DNA from: Geobacillus thermocatenulatus
Lineage (GTDB): Bacteria > Bacillota > Bacilli > Bacillales > Anoxybacillaceae
Length of the DNA: 64,000 bases
Reading direction: 5' to 3'
Assembly (NCBI RefSeq): GCF_002217655.1
Contig: NZ_NEWK01000002.1
Span: 1,117,164-1,181,163, forward strand
The notes below the pieces were generated by a model. It was given only the letters and a program-made list of their open reading frames with translations. It was not told the origin of the DNA and made no database searches. Below, in pieces: positions 52,621-63,198 of the stretch; positions within the stretch are counted from its first letter, which is position 1; every line of letters begins with the position of its first letter. The position numbers were made by a program, and so were the translations under genes.

Positions 52621-53271
52621 TCATTTTTTCCTTTTGTCTTCATTGTTTGGACGTGTAAGCGAGATTATGCGGGAACCAGGGAAGCGCTCTTGATGAACGT
52701 GAGAAGCAATGAGATAAGCACCTTGACGGTCGCCTTGAATCCACTCCGCCAACCGATCGCGACTTAACCTATCAAGGGAATTGAACGGCTCATCCATCAA
52801 ATACAATTCGACCGGACGGGCTAAAGCAATCGCAATATGCAGTTTTTGCTTTGTTCCTAATGAATACTGATCCACCGGAAGCGAGAGCATTTCCTCCATT
52901 CCAAGCAGACTGCATAATTCGTTTGCTTTCCGGACGTACTGTTGATCCAGCTTCCATAAAAGCCGGAAACATTCGATATTTTCATAGCCCGTCAATTTTG
53001 AAAACATGACGGTCTCGGATGTCACATAAGACAAATGGGCTCGCATGTCGGGAAGCGGAATCGGATTGCCTTTATAAAAGGCTTGATAATGCAGCTCTCC
53101 TTTATCGAGCAATCCCGAAATAATGTGCAAAAGAGTCGTTTTCCCCACTCCATTGGGGCCGGTGAGAAGCACCGTCTCCCCTGGGAAAATGGAAAATGAG
53201 AATTGCTGAAAAATCGTGGTTCCCCCATCATAGCGATACGTCAAGTTTTGCAAAGTAAACAACGGTTCCAT
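52621..53271 (-). CDS. ABC ATPase of the circular-bacteriocin cluster
   Basis: 216 aa. Walker A LTGPNGVGKTT, signature YSLGTKQKL, Walker B LYLMDEPFNSL, switch His IASHVHQ. Short, with a KQKL-type signature, as in bacteriocin export/self-protection ATPases. The ATG at 53271 follows AAAAGGGGCGG. It is the last gene of the operon 55759-52621. With the SpoIIM-type protein it probably exports the peptide or contributes immunity. Confidence 0.88.
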   Translation of the reverse strand: MEPLFTLQNLTYRYDGGTTIFQQFSFSIFPGETVLLTGPNGVGKTTLLHIISGLLDKGELHYQAFYKGNPIPLPDMRAHLSYVTSETVMFSKLTGYENIECFRLLWKLDQQYVRKANELCSLLGMEEMLSLPVDQYSLGTKQKLHIAIALARPVELYLMDEPFNSLDRLSRDRLAEWIQGDRQGAYLIASHVHQERFPGSRIISLTRPNNEDKRKK

Positions 53272-53319
53272 CTGTTCCGCCCCTTTTTATAACTTCTCTA
53301 TTTTTCGGTCCGTTTCTTG

Positions 53320-53829
53320 TCACACGTGAGAGACCTTTGATTCCAGCCATGCAGAGATGACCAGCAACACGACCGCCAGCACTAGCAACAAGAGAATATC
53401 CCGTATATAGAGCGTTTCTTCTTCTCCCCTTGCTCTTTTTTTGATGATTTGAAGAAACCTCCACGTCTCGTACCCTAATGTACAAAACAAGACATGGCCG
53501 ATGATTTCAGGAACGGCGTGGGGAACAACACCGGTAATTAACGGCTGCATGCCATACCCCTTCATGACTCCTTTCACGATCACTCCGAACATTGCCGCAT
53601 TATAGGCCAGATAAAGGGTATTGGCCATTCCTAACGTCAGCCATCCGCCGACCATCAAAATGGCTCCAACGAGCAAGTTGTGTCCGAAAGTGGTTCCAAA
53701 TTCCATAGAGGTTGGGTGGATGGCAAGCCGTTGTGAAAAAATCCCTGCTCCCAACGCAAAGCAGACAACATATACACCGAACGACAAGAGAAAATATGGA
53801 AAATGAGTGTAAATGGCTCGTTTGATCAT
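53320..53829 (-). CDS. SpoIIM/DUF95-family membrane protein of the bacteriocin cluster
   Basis: 169 aa with five helices. The DUF95 hallmark PHAVPEIIGHVLFCTLGYE and TLYLAYNAAMFGVIVKGVM are present. DUF95 proteins are a fixed part of circular-bacteriocin loci such as AS-48, circularin A and uberolysin, where they act in secretion or maturation. The ATG at 53829 follows GAGGAGG; the upstream gene stop is 14 bp before. Confidence 0.85.
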   Translation of the reverse strand: MIKRAIYTHFPYFLLSFGVYVVCFALGAGIFSQRLAIHPTSMEFGTTFGHNLLVGAILMVGGWLTLGMANTLYLAYNAAMFGVIVKGVMKGYGMQPLITGVVPHAVPEIIGHVLFCTLGYETWRFLQIIKKRARGEEETLYIRDILLLLVLAVVLLVISAWLESKVSHV

Positions 53830-53842
53830 CGCGAATGCCTCC

Positions 53843-55462
53843 TCATGTACGCTGAGCATATTGAGAACCATTCCATAATACAAGGTAAATCATCACAACA
53901 AACAAAACGCTGTAGCATGCCCAACTCCAACCTTTCAAGAGCATAAAAAAGGCAGAAAGAAGCGATGAAAAAACAGTTATGTAAATCAATAAGCGATGAA
54001 ACGAATGATTTCCGGCCGCAATCACCATATACCCTGCATAATCACGCGGAGATGTCAACACCGTTTGCTCACCGCTCGCTAAAACAAGGCAGAACACTTC
54101 ATAATCGGTGCGCAAAATCCGTTTGACAACAAGCGAATAGGCAGGCATCATCATCACAGCTCCCATTGCTGCCCAAAGCCCTCCACGCATCCCCAATAAT
54201 CCTATGTATTCGAGGAGAAGCAATCCTACTGCCGTCATGCATGGGTAGACGCCTAATCGTTCAAGCAACGTCCATTTCGCTTCGATTAACGGCACAAGAG
54301 GAGGCGGGGAAAGGAGGCGAAACACGGTGAGACGCTCCATCTCGCTTTCAAACTGAAAAATGTCCCGAAAGACGTCGGTAATGGCTCGCAACGCCCCTGT
54401 CATGACGATATACATTTCAAACATAAACAAAAACAAAATGATCGACCCGTTATGAACGATCGGCAACAGCGCCACATTCGCTCCTGCGACCAAAAACCAT
54501 TCCCCCGGCAAAAATAGCGACCAAGGCGGTTTCGTCAACTCACGGACTGGGCGTGTGAACAGACAAAGATCTTTATATAAAATTGCATTATTGGTGCCGC
54601 GAACTTTTAACGACTCTATGACACGTTGATACCATGAATATAGTCTGTACGCCGCCTTGTGAGAATGAGACGGGCGAATGAAAGAAAAGCAAATTAAAGC
54701 CAACAGAGCGAATCCAGCACCGATGAATGATAAACTCGTACTTGAAAATGACCATCCTCCCCAGCTAGTCATGCACTCATAAAACCGTTGCTGCCAGTGG
54801 ACAGCATAACCATCCATATACGCCAGATAAGAAAGAGACAGCCCATACATCCGAACCGCTTGGCGGGACAATTGCAGCAGCGGCACAATCGCCGCCATCA
54901 CGGCATAGCCTATCGCGAATGATGCCATTCGAAAGAAAACGGCAGAAAATACGCCCGTCGCTCTAACAGTTGAGCCACGCACTATATGCGATATTACATA
55001 AAGAAGAAGCAACATCGTTTGTCCAAACCATACGAATGATGCGCCTGTCATCATCCCAAACATCACCATCAATCCAATTGAAGGCGGCAACCAAATCGGC
55101 AATAGCCGCAGAAGAGACACAGCGTAGTGGATTTTGAGCAACCGCTGCCACACCTCATCATCCCGCACCCCAGACAGACGCACATAATGATAATGGTATT
55201 GACGTTGCAATGCCTCTTTGGACTCAAGCAAAACTCCTATGAAAGGGCTGACCGACATGAAAAAAAGAGCTCCCATAACCACAGAAGGGCGAAACAGCGT
55301 CGAGGATCGAGCGCAAAGGGCTACAACCACAGCCGATGAAACAAGCCATTTCGCCGCTTCCACCAAGAACATGGTCATCTGCGGGGAAAAAGGCGATTTT
55401 TTCTGCAACGGCGCCAAACTGCTTCGTTGTCTTTGTTGATACAGCAACCATACAAGCTTCAT
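53843..55462 (-). CDS. Large membrane protein, circular-bacteriocin maturation (CirB-like)
   Basis: 539 aa with about eleven helices; no recognised catalytic motif. In circular-bacteriocin loci a protein of this size (AS-48B, CirB, UblB) follows the structural gene and is needed for leader removal, cyclisation or secretion. The ATG at 55462 is chosen for GGGGGGAGAGAA upstream. Located between the structural gene and the DUF95 gene in the same direction, as expected. Confidence 0.75.
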   Translation of the reverse strand: MKLVWLLYQQRQRSSLAPLQKKSPFSPQMTMFLVEAAKWLVSSAVVVALCARSSTLFRPSVVMGALFFMSVSPFIGVLLESKEALQRQYHYHYVRLSGVRDDEVWQRLLKIHYAVSLLRLLPIWLPPSIGLMVMFGMMTGASFVWFGQTMLLLLYVISHIVRGSTVRATGVFSAVFFRMASFAIGYAVMAAIVPLLQLSRQAVRMYGLSLSYLAYMDGYAVHWQQRFYECMTSWGGWSFSSTSLSFIGAGFALLALICFSFIRPSHSHKAAYRLYSWYQRVIESLKVRGTNNAILYKDLCLFTRPVRELTKPPWSLFLPGEWFLVAGANVALLPIVHNGSIILFLFMFEMYIVMTGALRAITDVFRDIFQFESEMERLTVFRLLSPPPLVPLIEAKWTLLERLGVYPCMTAVGLLLLEYIGLLGMRGGLWAAMGAVMMMPAYSLVVKRILRTDYEVFCLVLASGEQTVLTSPRDYAGYMVIAAGNHSFHRLLIYITVFSSLLSAFFMLLKGWSWACYSVLFVVMIYLVLWNGSQYAQRT

Positions 55463-55493
55463 TTCTCTCCCCCCTTGCATTGAACTCATTAGG

Positions 55494-55522
55494 AACGGCA
55501 GGGGAGTCTTTCCCCTGCCGTT
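55494..55522 (-). terminator. Hairpin after the bacteriocin structural gene
   Basis: AACGGCAGGGG-loop-CCCCTGCCGTT (11-bp stem). On the minus strand no T-run follows, so it probably limits read-through or stabilises the structural-gene mRNA, giving more precursor than maturation protein. Confidence 0.65.
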
Positions 55523-55528
55523 TTCCCT

Positions 55529-55759
55529 TTACCATGCAATCGCTGCCGCTTTTCCTCGTTCCGCCACTATTTTTTTCACCGTCGCGACAAAAGCTGACCA
55601 CCCAATTTCCAAAATGGCGTCGACTCCACCTGACAAAATAGCGGTGATCCCAAGAATAATAGAAATAAGCGTGGAGCCGGTCAGCACAATCGAAACAACC
55701 GTCGTCGCGACTGCCTGCGACACGCCGAGCGTCCCGGCAACAAGCGCCAACAAACTCAT
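55529..55759 (-). CDS. Circular bacteriocin precursor (AS-48/circularin A-like)
   Basis: 76 aa. A very short leader (MSLLA or MSLLAL) precedes VAGTLGVSQAVATTVVSIVL, and the tail reads FVATVKKIVAERGKAAAIAW. The VAG.LG start, long Gly/Ala hydrophobic helices, a basic helix (VKKIVAERGK) and the terminal AIAW closely follow circularin A, uberolysin and AS-48. The mature ring would have about 70 residues, joined from Val7 or Leu6 to Trp76. The ATG at 55759 follows AAGGTGATAGG. It probably disrupts membranes of related Gram-positives. Confidence 0.85.
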   Translation of the reverse strand: MSLLALVAGTLGVSQAVATTVVSIVLTGSTLISIILGITAILSGGVDAILEIGWSAFVATVKKIVAERGKAAAIAW

Positions 55760-55822
55760 AACCTATCACCTTCTTCCAGTAAATGATAATCGATCAAAAC
55801 TTTTTTCAAAAACATTCTGCGT

Positions 55823-56047
55823 CTATCTCATCCTTCGCACTAAACGAGAATAAACTCCCCCGTAAAGCAACACCAATACAATCAACCCTATTTTGATGGG
55901 CATGCTGGCCGCTTTTAGGCGAAAAGCAAGTACAATCAACACGACAAGCGGCAGGCTAATCAGAATAAAATACGGCCACGACCATTGTCTCACCCATTTC
56001 ACTCCCGTCTGTGATGCGGTTTCTAGTAAATTCCTTGTTAATATCAT
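55823..56047 (-). CDS. Small basic two-TM protein, candidate bacteriocin immunity
   Basis: 74 aa: WSWPYFILISLPLVVLIVLA and MPIKIGLIVLVLLYGGVY are helices; the tail RLVRRMR is basic. Circular-bacteriocin immunity proteins are small, basic and hydrophobic with one or two helices. It lies 63 bp upstream of the structural gene in the same direction. The start is uncertain: ATG 56047 lacks a good Shine-Dalgarno. Confidence 0.6.
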   Translation of the reverse strand: MILTRNLLETASQTGVKWVRQWSWPYFILISLPLVVLIVLAFRLKAASMPIKIGLIVLVLLYGGVYSRLVRRMR

Positions 56048-56360
56048 CCATTTTAATCATACACCTTGACTCTAAAAAAAAAAGAGAAATCGTTCGACAA
56101 TTTTATCTTTTTTTTAACACATTTCGACATATTTCGCTCTATCGGAATGAAACAGAGATGCTGTTAAGAGCTTTGTGCAAGGACAAGGGAGGAGATGCAA
56201 TGGTTCATTTTTTATTCAATTTTGCCCGCAAGGCGGAAATCCGCTGTCTCATTGATCGTTTTTTCAAATTTCCTTGCTTCACCGTATTGAATAATTTCGA
56301 AAAATACATTAAATTATATAGTAATCATCAAGACAAAATGAACAACTGCATACGGACATT
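56048..56360. other. Divergent region between the bacteriocin cluster and the SAM riboswitch
   Basis: 313 bp, AT-rich. The poly-A/T run near 56085 and TTGTCG...TATGAT suggest promoter parts for the bacteriocin cluster, but spacing is poor. A frame at about 56200-56390 overlaps the riboswitch and is not called. Confidence 0.35.
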
Positions 56361-56499
56361 CTTATCAAGAGAGGGGGAGGGACTGGCCCGGTGAACCCTC
56401 AGCAACCTGGCCGCGGCCAAGGTGCTAAATCCAGACAGGCAACAGCCTGGAAGATAAGAAGAAGCGAATGAAAAGTCTTCTTCTTAGAAGGCTTTTTTC
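56361..56499 (+). ncRNA. SAM-I (S-box) riboswitch with terminator
   Basis: CTTATCAAGAG...GAAGATAAG closes the aptamer. The core AGAGGGGGAGGGACTGGCCC, GAACCCTCAGCAACC and GTGCTAAATCCAGACAGGCA match the S-box consensus. A terminator AGTCTTCTTCTTAGAAGGCT + TTTTTTC follows at 56474-56499. High SAM should stop transcription of yitJ-metH. Confidence 0.93.
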
Positions 56500-56529
56500 T
56501 TTTACTTTAAGGAAACGGGGGAATCGAAC

Positions 56530-58377
56530 GTGGGGCTGCTCGATGAGTTGAAACAACGCATTCTCATCGCCGACGGGGCGATGGGGACGCTTCTATATTC
56601 GCACGGCATTGACCGTTGTTTTGAAGAATTGAATTTATCCAATCCAGATGAAATCATTCATATTCACGAGGCGTATATCGCGGCAGGCGCCGATGTCATT
56701 CAGACGAATACATACGGCGCCAACTATGTGAAACTCGCGCGCTACGGCTTGCAAGACGAGGTGCCGGGGATCAATCGCGCCGCTGTAAGGCTGGCGAAAC
56801 AAGCAGCAAATGGGCGGGCGTACGTACTCGGAACGATCGGAGGGCTGCGCACGTTAAACAAAAGCGTCGTCACGCTCGAAGAAGTGAAGCGGACGTTTCG
56901 CGAGCAGCTGTTTGTGCTGCTGGCTGAAGGGATCGACGGCGTGTTGCTTGAGACGTATTACGATTTGGAAGAGTTGGAGACGGTGCTTGCCATCGCCCGC
57001 CAAGAGACCGACTTGCCGATTATCGCTCACGTCTCGCTTCATGAAGTCGGCGTCTTGCAAGATGGCACGCCGCTTGCGGACGCCCTTAGCCGCCTGGAGG
57101 CGCTCGGGGCCGATGTCGTCGGGCTCAACTGCCGCCTTGGGCCGTACTATATGATTCAGTCGCTCGAGGAAGTGCCCCTGCCAAAGCAAGCGTTTTTATC
57201 GGCGTATCCGAACGCCAGCCTCCCTGATTACCGCGACGGCCGGCTCGTGTACGAGACGAACGCCGAATATTTCGAGGAGACGGCCAAAGCGTTCCGCGAC
57301 CAAGGGGTGCGCTTGATCGGCGGCTGCTGCGGCACGACGCCAAAACATATTGAAGCGATGGCAAAGGCGCTCGCCGATCGGACGCCGGTGACGGAAAAAA
57401 CGGTGAAGCGGCGCGCAGTGTCGGTATCGGTGCAAGCCGAGCGGCCCGCGCCGACTCCGCTTCCCGAGCTTGCCCGCACGCGCCGCTCGGTCATTGTCGA
57501 ACTCGACCCGCCGAAACAACTCGGCATTGACAAGTTTCTCGCTGGGGCGAAAGCGCTCCATGACGCTGGCATCGACGCGCTGACGTTAGCTGACAACTCG
57601 CTTGCCACGCCGCGCATCAGCAACGCCGCCGTCGCCACGATCATCAAAGAGCGGATCGGCGTCCGCCCGCTCGTGCATATGACATGCCGAGACCGCAATT
57701 TGATCGGCTTGCAGTCGCATTTGATGGGCTTGCATACGCTTGGCATCACCGACGTGCTCGCCATTACCGGCGACCCGTCGAAAATCGGCGACTTCCCAGG
57801 AGCAACGTCCGTGTACGACTTATCATCGTTCGATTTGATCCGTTTGATCAGCCAATTTAACGAAGGACTGTCGTACTCGGGCAAATCACTCGGACAAAAA
57901 ACGAACTTCTCGATCGGCGCGGCGTTCAACCCGAACGTCCGCCATTTGGATAAAGCGGTTGAGCGAATGGAGAAAAAAATTCAATGCGGCGCCCACTATT
58001 TCTTGACCCAGCCGGTTTACTCGGAAGAAAAAATCGTGCAAATATACGAAGCGACGAAACATCTCGACACGCCGATCTACATTGGCATCATGCCGCTGGT
58101 GAGCGCGCGCAACGCCGAGTTTTTGCATCATGAAGTGCCGGGGATCACCCTGTCGGACGAGATTCGCGCCCGCATGGCCGCCTGCGGCGACGACCCGGTG
58201 CAAGCAGCGCGCGAAGGGATCGCCATCGCCAAATCGCTCATTGACGCGGCATTCGATTTGTTTAACGGCATTTACTTGATCACGCCGTTTTTGCGCTATG
58301 ACATGACGGTCGAGCTCGTCCGCTACATTCACGAAAAAGAAGCGGCCGCCAAAGAAAGGAAGGTTGTTCATGGCTAA
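56530..58377 (+). CDS. yitJ: Bifunctional homocysteine S-methyltransferase/5,10-MTHF reductase (YitJ)
   Basis: 615 aa. The N-terminal ~300 residues are a homocysteine methyltransferase ([16 protein letters not shown]; zinc Cys in [12 protein letters not shown] and [12 protein letters not shown]). The C-terminal part is a MetF-type reductase ([40 protein letters not shown]). It makes 5-methyl-THF for MetH. The GTG at 56530 has AAGGAAACGGGGG upstream. It is under the SAM riboswitch and overlaps metH by 8 bp. Confidence 0.95.
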   Translation: MGLLDELKQRILIADGAMGTLLYSHGIDRCFEELNLSNPDEIIHIHEAYIAAGADVIQTNTYGANYVKLARYGLQDEVPGINRAAVRLAKQAANGRAYVLGTIGGLRTLNKSVVTLEEVKRTFREQLFVLLAEGIDGVLLETYYDLEELETVLAIARQETDLPIIAHVSLHEVGVLQDGTPLADALSRLEALGADVVGLNCRLGPYYMIQSLEEVPLPKQAFLSAYPNASLPDYRDGRLVYETNAEYFEETAKAFRDQGVRLIGGCCGTTPKHIEAMAKALADRTPVTEKTVKRRAVSVSVQAERPAPTPLPELARTRRSVIVELDPPKQLGIDKFLAGAKALHDAGIDALTLADNSLATPRISNAAVATIIKERIGVRPLVHMTCRDRNLIGLQSHLMGLHTLGITDVLAITGDPSKIGDFPGATSVYDLSSFDLIRLISQFNEGLSYSGKSLGQKTNFSIGAAFNPNVRHLDKAVERMEKKIQCGAHYFLTQPVYSEEKIVQIYEATKHLDTPIYIGIMPLVSARNAEFLHHEVPGITLSDEIRARMAACGDDPVQAAREGIAIAKSLIDAAFDLFNGIYLITPFLRYDMTVELVRYIHEKEAAAKERKVVHG

Positions 58378-61300
58378 GGTCACCTTAGAACAGCAGCTGC
58401 AGCGAAAAATTCTTGTCATCGACGGCGCGATGGGGACGATGATCCAAAGCGCGAATTTATCGGCCGCCGATTTTGGCGGCGAGGCGTATGAAGGGTGCAA
58501 CGAATATTTGACATTGACCGCCCCGCATGTCATCCGCCACATTCACGAAGCCTATTTAGAAGCAGGAGCGGACATCATCGAAACGAACACGTTCGGGGCG
58601 ACGCGCATTGTGCTCGATGAATACGGCCTCGGACATTTGGCGCTGGAGTTGAACATCGAAGCGGCCAAGCTCGCCAAACATGCGGCAGAGTCGTTCTCGA
58701 CTCCCGACTGGCCGCGCTTCGTCGCCGGGTCGATGGGGCCGACGACGAAAACGTTGTCGGTCACAGGCGGCGCGACGTTTGAGGAACTCGTCGCCGCCTA
58801 CGAAGAACAGGCGCGCGGGCTGCTTTTGGGCGGCGTCGACCTTCTGTTGCTGGAGACGTGCCAAGATACGTTGAATGTGAAAGCGGGCTTCCTCGGCATT
58901 TCCAAAGCGTTTGAAGCGGTCGGCCGCCGCGTGCCGCTCATGATTTCCGGCACGATCGAACCGATGGGCACAACGCTCGCCGGCCAGGCGATCGATGCGT
59001 TTTTCATCTCGGTGCGCCATATGAAGCCGATCGCCGTCGGCTTAAACTGCGCGACCGGCCCGGAGTTTATGACGGACCATTTGCGGACGCTCGCCTCGCT
59101 TGCGGATACGGCCGTCAGCTGCTACCCGAACGCCGGTCTGCCGGATGAAGAAGGCCGTTACCATGAAACGCCGGACATGCTGGCGGAGAAAATCCGCCGC
59201 TTTGCCGAAAAGGGATGGATCAACATCGTCGGCGGATGCTGCGGCACGACACCGGATCATATTCGCGCCATTGCTGAAGCGGTGCGTGACATCCCGCCGC
59301 GGGCGATTCCGTCTTCTTTCGATGTGCACGCCGTCTCGGGCATCGATGCGCTCATTTATGATGAAACGATGCGCCCGCTCTTTGTCGGCGAGCGGACAAA
59401 CGTCATCGGTTCGCGCAAATTCAAGCGCCTCATCGCCGAAGGGAAATACGAAGAAGCGGCGGAAATCGCCCGCGCCCAAGTGAAAAACGGCGCCCATGTC
59501 ATCGACATTTGCTTGGCCGACCCGGACCGCGACGAACTCTATGACATGGAACAGTTCGTCCGCGAAGTCGTGAAAAAAGTGAAAGTGCCGCTCGTCATCG
59601 ACTCGACCGACGAGCGCGTCATCGAGCGCGCCCTCACCTACTCGCAAGGGAAAGCGATCATCAATTCGATCAACTTGGAAGACGGTGAAGAGCGGTTTGC
59701 GAAAGTCGTTCCTCTCTTGCACAAATACGGCGCCGCCGTCGTCGTCGGCACGATCGATGAACAAGGGATGGCCGTCACCGCGGAGCGGAAGCTGGAAATC
59801 GCCTTGCGTTCGTATGACTTGCTCGTCAACCGCTACGGCGTGCCGGCGCGCGACATCATTTTCGACCCGCTCGTCTTCCCGGTCGGCACCGGCGATGAGC
59901 AATACATCGGCGCGGCGAACGAAACAATCAAGGGCATTCGCCTCATTAAAGAGCGGCTGCCTGAGTGCTTGACGATGCTTGGCATCAGCAACGTCTCGTT
60001 CGGCTTGCCGCCGGCCGGGCGCGAGGTGCTCAACTCCGTCTTTTTGTACCATTGCACGCAAGCCGGGCTCGATTATGCGATCGTCAACACCGAGAAGCTT
60101 GAGCGGTTCGCCTCGATTCCGGAAGACGAAGTGCGGATGGCCGAAGCGCTTTTGTTTAACACGAGCGACGAAACGTTAAACACCTTCATCGAATTTTACC
60201 GAAGCAAAATCACCGCCGCCAAGCCGACTGAGGAAAACTTGAGCCTTGAAGAGCGGCTCGCCCGCTACGTTATTGAAGGGTCGAAAGACGGGCTCATTCC
60301 TGATTTGGAGAAGGCGCTTGAGACCTACTCCGATCCGCTGTCGATCATCAACGGCCCGCTTATGGCCGGCATGGATGAAGTCGGGCGGCTGTTCAACAAC
60401 AACCAGCTCATCGTCGCTGAAGTATTGCAAAGCGCGGAAGTGATGAAAGCAGCGGTCGCCTTTTTAGAGCCGTATATGGAAAAGAAAGAAGGAAGCACAA
60501 AAGGAAAAGTCATTCTCGCCACCGTCAAAGGCGATGTGCATGACATCGGCAAAAACTTGGTCGACATCATTTTAAGCAACAACGGCTACGAGGTGATCGA
60601 CCTCGGCATTAAAGTCGCGCCGCAGCAGCTGATCGAAGCGGTGCGCGCACATCAGCCGGACATCATCGGGCTGTCGGGGCTGCTTGTGAAATCAGCCCAG
60701 CAGATGGTCGTCACCGCCCAAGACTTGCGCCAAGCCGGCATCTCAACTCCGATTTTAGTCGGCGGCGCCGCCTTGACGCGCAAATTTACCGAAAACAAAA
60801 TCGCACCCGAATATGACGGCGTCGTCCTGTACGCAAAAGACGCCATGGACGGGCTCGCGCTCGCCAACCAAATCCAGCAAGGAGAAATCGAATACACGAA
60901 AAAAGAAGCAGCCGAAAGCGAGCCAACGCGGCCAACAGCCGTTGCCGCAACGGTCAAATCGAACGTCTCGACCGACGTTCCCGTCTACATCCCAGCCGAT
61001 CTCGAGCGCCACGTGCTGCGAAACGTGCCGCTTGACCACATTTTGCCGTACGTCAACTGGCAAATGGTGCTCGGCCACCACCTCGGCTTGAAAGGAAAAG
61101 TGAAGCGGCTGCTCGAAGAACGGGACGAAAAAGCGCTGGCGTTAAAAGCGGTCGTCGACGAACTCCTCGCCGAAGCGAAAGAGCGCGGCTGGATTCAGCC
61201 CGCCGGCGTCTACCGCTTCTTCCCGGCGCAAAGCGACGACAACCGCGTCTACGTTTACGATCCGGTTGATCACAAAACCGTGCTCGAGACGTTTGACTTC

Positions 61301-61780
61301 CCGCGCCAGCCGCGGGCGCCGCATCTTTGCCTTGCCGATTACTTGAAATCGAAAGACAGCGGGGAAATGGATTATGTCGGCTTGTTCGCCGTCACGGCCG
61401 GGCATGGCGTCCGCGAACTCGCCCAACGGTGGAAAGACGAAGGCGAATTTTTGAAAAGCCATGCCATCCAAGCGCTGGCGCTCGAGATTGCCGAAGGATT
61501 CGCCGAGCGCATCCACCAAATTATGCGCGACCGCTGGGGCTTCCCGGACGACCCGGATTTTACGATGGAAGAGCGCTTCGCCGCCAAATACCAAGGCCAG
61601 CGCTACTCGTTCGGCTACCCGGCCTGTCCGAACTTGGAAGACCAAGAGAAGCTGTTCCGCCTGCTTCATCCAGAAGATGTCGGCATCCGTCTCACCGACG
61701 GCTATATGATGGAGCCCGAAGCATCGGTTTCGGCGATCGTCTTCGCCCATCCAGAGGCACGGTATTTCAATGTGTTATAA
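58370..61780 (+). CDS. metH: Cobalamin-dependent methionine synthase MetH
   Basis: 1136 aa. Order: homocysteine-binding ([28 protein letters not shown]), pterin-binding ([16 protein letters not shown]), B12-binding with DVHDIGKN and the SGLLV loop, and the activation domain ([27 protein letters not shown]). It methylates homocysteine using 5-methyl-THF and B12. The ATG at 58370 follows AAGGAAGGTTGTTC. The last gene of the operon; a terminator follows. Confidence 0.96.
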   Translation: MAKVTLEQQLQRKILVIDGAMGTMIQSANLSAADFGGEAYEGCNEYLTLTAPHVIRHIHEAYLEAGADIIETNTFGATRIVLDEYGLGHLALELNIEAAKLAKHAAESFSTPDWPRFVAGSMGPTTKTLSVTGGATFEELVAAYEEQARGLLLGGVDLLLLETCQDTLNVKAGFLGISKAFEAVGRRVPLMISGTIEPMGTTLAGQAIDAFFISVRHMKPIAVGLNCATGPEFMTDHLRTLASLADTAVSCYPNAGLPDEEGRYHETPDMLAEKIRRFAEKGWINIVGGCCGTTPDHIRAIAEAVRDIPPRAIPSSFDVHAVSGIDALIYDETMRPLFVGERTNVIGSRKFKRLIAEGKYEEAAEIARAQVKNGAHVIDICLADPDRDELYDMEQFVREVVKKVKVPLVIDSTDERVIERALTYSQGKAIINSINLEDGEERFAKVVPLLHKYGAAVVVGTIDEQGMAVTAERKLEIALRSYDLLVNRYGVPARDIIFDPLVFPVGTGDEQYIGAANETIKGIRLIKERLPECLTMLGISNVSFGLPPAGREVLNSVFLYHCTQAGLDYAIVNTEKLERFASIPEDEVRMAEALLFNTSDETLNTFIEFYRSKITAAKPTEENLSLEERLARYVIEGSKDGLIPDLEKALETYSDPLSIINGPLMAGMDEVGRLFNNNQLIVAEVLQSAEVMKAAVAFLEPYMEKKEGSTKGKVILATVKGDVHDIGKNLVDIILSNNGYEVIDLGIKVAPQQLIEAVRAHQPDIIGLSGLLVKSAQQMVVTAQDLRQAGISTPILVGGAALTRKFTENKIAPEYDGVVLYAKDAMDGLALANQIQQGEIEYTKKEAAESEPTRPTAVAATVKSNVSTDVPVYIPADLERHVLRNVPLDHILPYVNWQMVLGHHLGLKGKVKRLLEERDEKALALKAVVDELLAEAKERGWIQPAGVYRFFPAQSDDNRVYVYDPVDHKTVLETFDFPRQPRAPHLCLADYLKSKDSGEMDYVGLFAVTAGHGVRELAQRWKDEGEFLKSHAIQALALEIAEGFAERIHQIMRDRWGFPDDPDFTMEERFAAKYQGQRYSFGYPACPNLEDQEKLFRLLHPEDVGIRLTDGYMMEPEASVSAIVFAHPEARYFNVL

Positions 61781-61783
61781 GCG

Positions 61784-61826
61784 AGAAACGAGCTGGACTA
61801 TGTGAGCCAGCTCGTTTGCTTTTTTA
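61784..61826 (+). terminator. Terminator of yitJ-metH
   Basis: AAACGAGCTGG-loop-CCAGCTCGTTT (61786-61817) followed by GCTTTTTTACG. Confidence 0.85.
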
Positions 61827-61941
61827 CGCAACAACCCTCGGCCGCTCCATTGGGACGTTTCCCGTTTTGCAGCAAAAAAAGACGGGGGATTGGCGCTCTG
61901 GGAAAATCGCGATGTTTATTCAAATGTCAGCCATCATTGAT

Positions 61942-62361
61942 TCAAATGATGGATTCAGGCATATAGCATTCCACGCCAAGCCGACGAAAATCTTTTTCGT
62001 TCCAGGTGATGATCCCTTGGATGGATGAAGTGTGCTGCGCCAGCGCCGAAAGATACGCATCAGCAAAATCGACGCTGCAACAGGCGTAATCGTCTAATGC
62101 CTTTCCAACAACTTCTTTGTCTATCGTCTTCACACAAGAAGCTTCTATGATTTGCTTCAGCTTGCTTGCGATTTCTCTCTTCGTATACCCGTACCGTTTC
62201 GACTCGAGCACCCAGCAGCATTCCGCCACGACAAGAGGATGCAATAGGAACACAAATTCACCGTTGACCGCCTTTTCAAATACCCGATAGGCAACCAAAG
62301 ATTGTTCCTCATCGTCATTGGTTAAAAAACGAATGATGATGTTTGTATCTAAAATATACAC
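61942..62361 (-). CDS. PIN-domain (VapC-like) ribonuclease toxin
   Basis: 139 aa. PIN signature: N-terminal YILDTNIIIRFLTND with the first acidic residue, mid VVAECCWVLE, late VDFADAYLSALAQ and TWNEKDFRRLGVE. The four acidic residues are present, so it is probably active. It cleaves RNA. The ATG at 62361 follows the AbrB-type antitoxin gene by 24 bp. Toxin half of a TA pair. Confidence 0.85.
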   Translation of the reverse strand: MYILDTNIIIRFLTNDDEEQSLVAYRVFEKAVNGEFVFLLHPLVVAECCWVLESKRYGYTKREIASKLKQIIEASCVKTIDKEVVGKALDDYACCSVDFADAYLSALAQHTSSIQGIITWNEKDFRRLGVECYMPESII

Positions 62362-62385
62362 GTTTCATCCTCTTCTCCCTATCAT

Positions 62386-62682
62386 CTACTCTGCGTTCTT
62401 TTCCCTCTTGGACATCCGTTCCTCTTTCGCTTGTTTGCGAATATCCTCCCATGCCATCGGACGGCTGTCTCCCCTAGGCGGCATGGTGCCGAACAAAGAT
62501 AGCAACGCATCTTTCTTTTTCACCTTTAACGTCACCTCTTGATTTTCCCCATAAACAAACGCCACTTGGTCTCCCGGTTCTGCCCCCAGCACTTCTCTAA
62601 TCTTCATTGGAATCGTCACTTGATGTTTCGATGAAAGTGTGGAGTAATACGTATACGTTTCATGTGAGGATGGCTTCATCAT
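62386..62682 (-). CDS. AbrB/SpoVT-type antitoxin
   Basis: 98 aa. A swapped-hairpin AbrB domain (STLSSKHQVTIPMKIREVLG, then EPGDQVAFVYGENQE), followed by a charged C-terminal tail that would wrap the toxin. It probably represses its own operon. Start ATGATG at 62682, with AAAGGAGGAATC upstream. Confidence 0.85.
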   Translation of the reverse strand: MMKPSSHETYTYYSTLSSKHQVTIPMKIREVLGAEPGDQVAFVYGENQEVTLKVKKKDALLSLFGTMPPRGDSRPMAWEDIRKQAKEERMSKREKNAE

Positions 62683-62781
62683 GATTCCTCCTTTCCTCTT
62701 TGCTAATCATTTTATCTTTACTTAATCAAAAAGTAAAGATCGTCTAATCCCCCAAGACTTCTATGGCAAGAACAAAAAAAC

Positions 62782-63096
62782 ATGTTCCCCAAATTTCCGA
62801 AGCTGTTGAACAGCGCGGTCAACCGCCCGAAACAAAGCGCTTTCGGGCAGGACGCTGATCCAACCCTTTGGCTGAAGGCGGCAGCGTTATACGCCAGCCT
62901 CTGCCAAAACCATCCGTTTCACAATGCCAATAAACGAACAGGCTTTGCCGCCATGAAACAGTTTCTTTGGCTAAACGGCTATCGCCTTGCCGCTCCGGAA
63001 AAAGAAGCAGAAGAATATACCGTGAAAATCGTAACCGATAAACCATCGATTGAGGAAATCGCGATGTGGATGGAAACGTGGGCGGAAAAAAGATGA
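62782..63096 (+). pseudogene. Doc-family (Fic-fold) toxin, N-terminally altered
   Basis: 104 aa. LNSAVNRPKQSAFGQDADPT and the catalytic NHPFHNANKRTGFAAMKQFL match Doc kinases/toxins. Doc proteins are about 125-130 aa; here the first ~25 residues are replaced by MFPKFPKL with no Shine-Dalgarno, and no Phd antitoxin is adjacent. It is most likely a truncated or frameshifted copy. Confidence 0.65.
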
Positions 63097-63198
63097 CCAA
63101 CGGCTTCTTCATTGTTCGTGATCCCTCCCCTCTTCACACATAATTCTCCTCCTCCGTCCCATACTAACGGTGACAATATCCGTCAAGGAGGGACCACG

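Noticed and set aside
56011-56394. 127-codon + strand frame in front of yitJ
   Set aside because: It overlaps the SAM riboswitch aptamer and lacks any motif.
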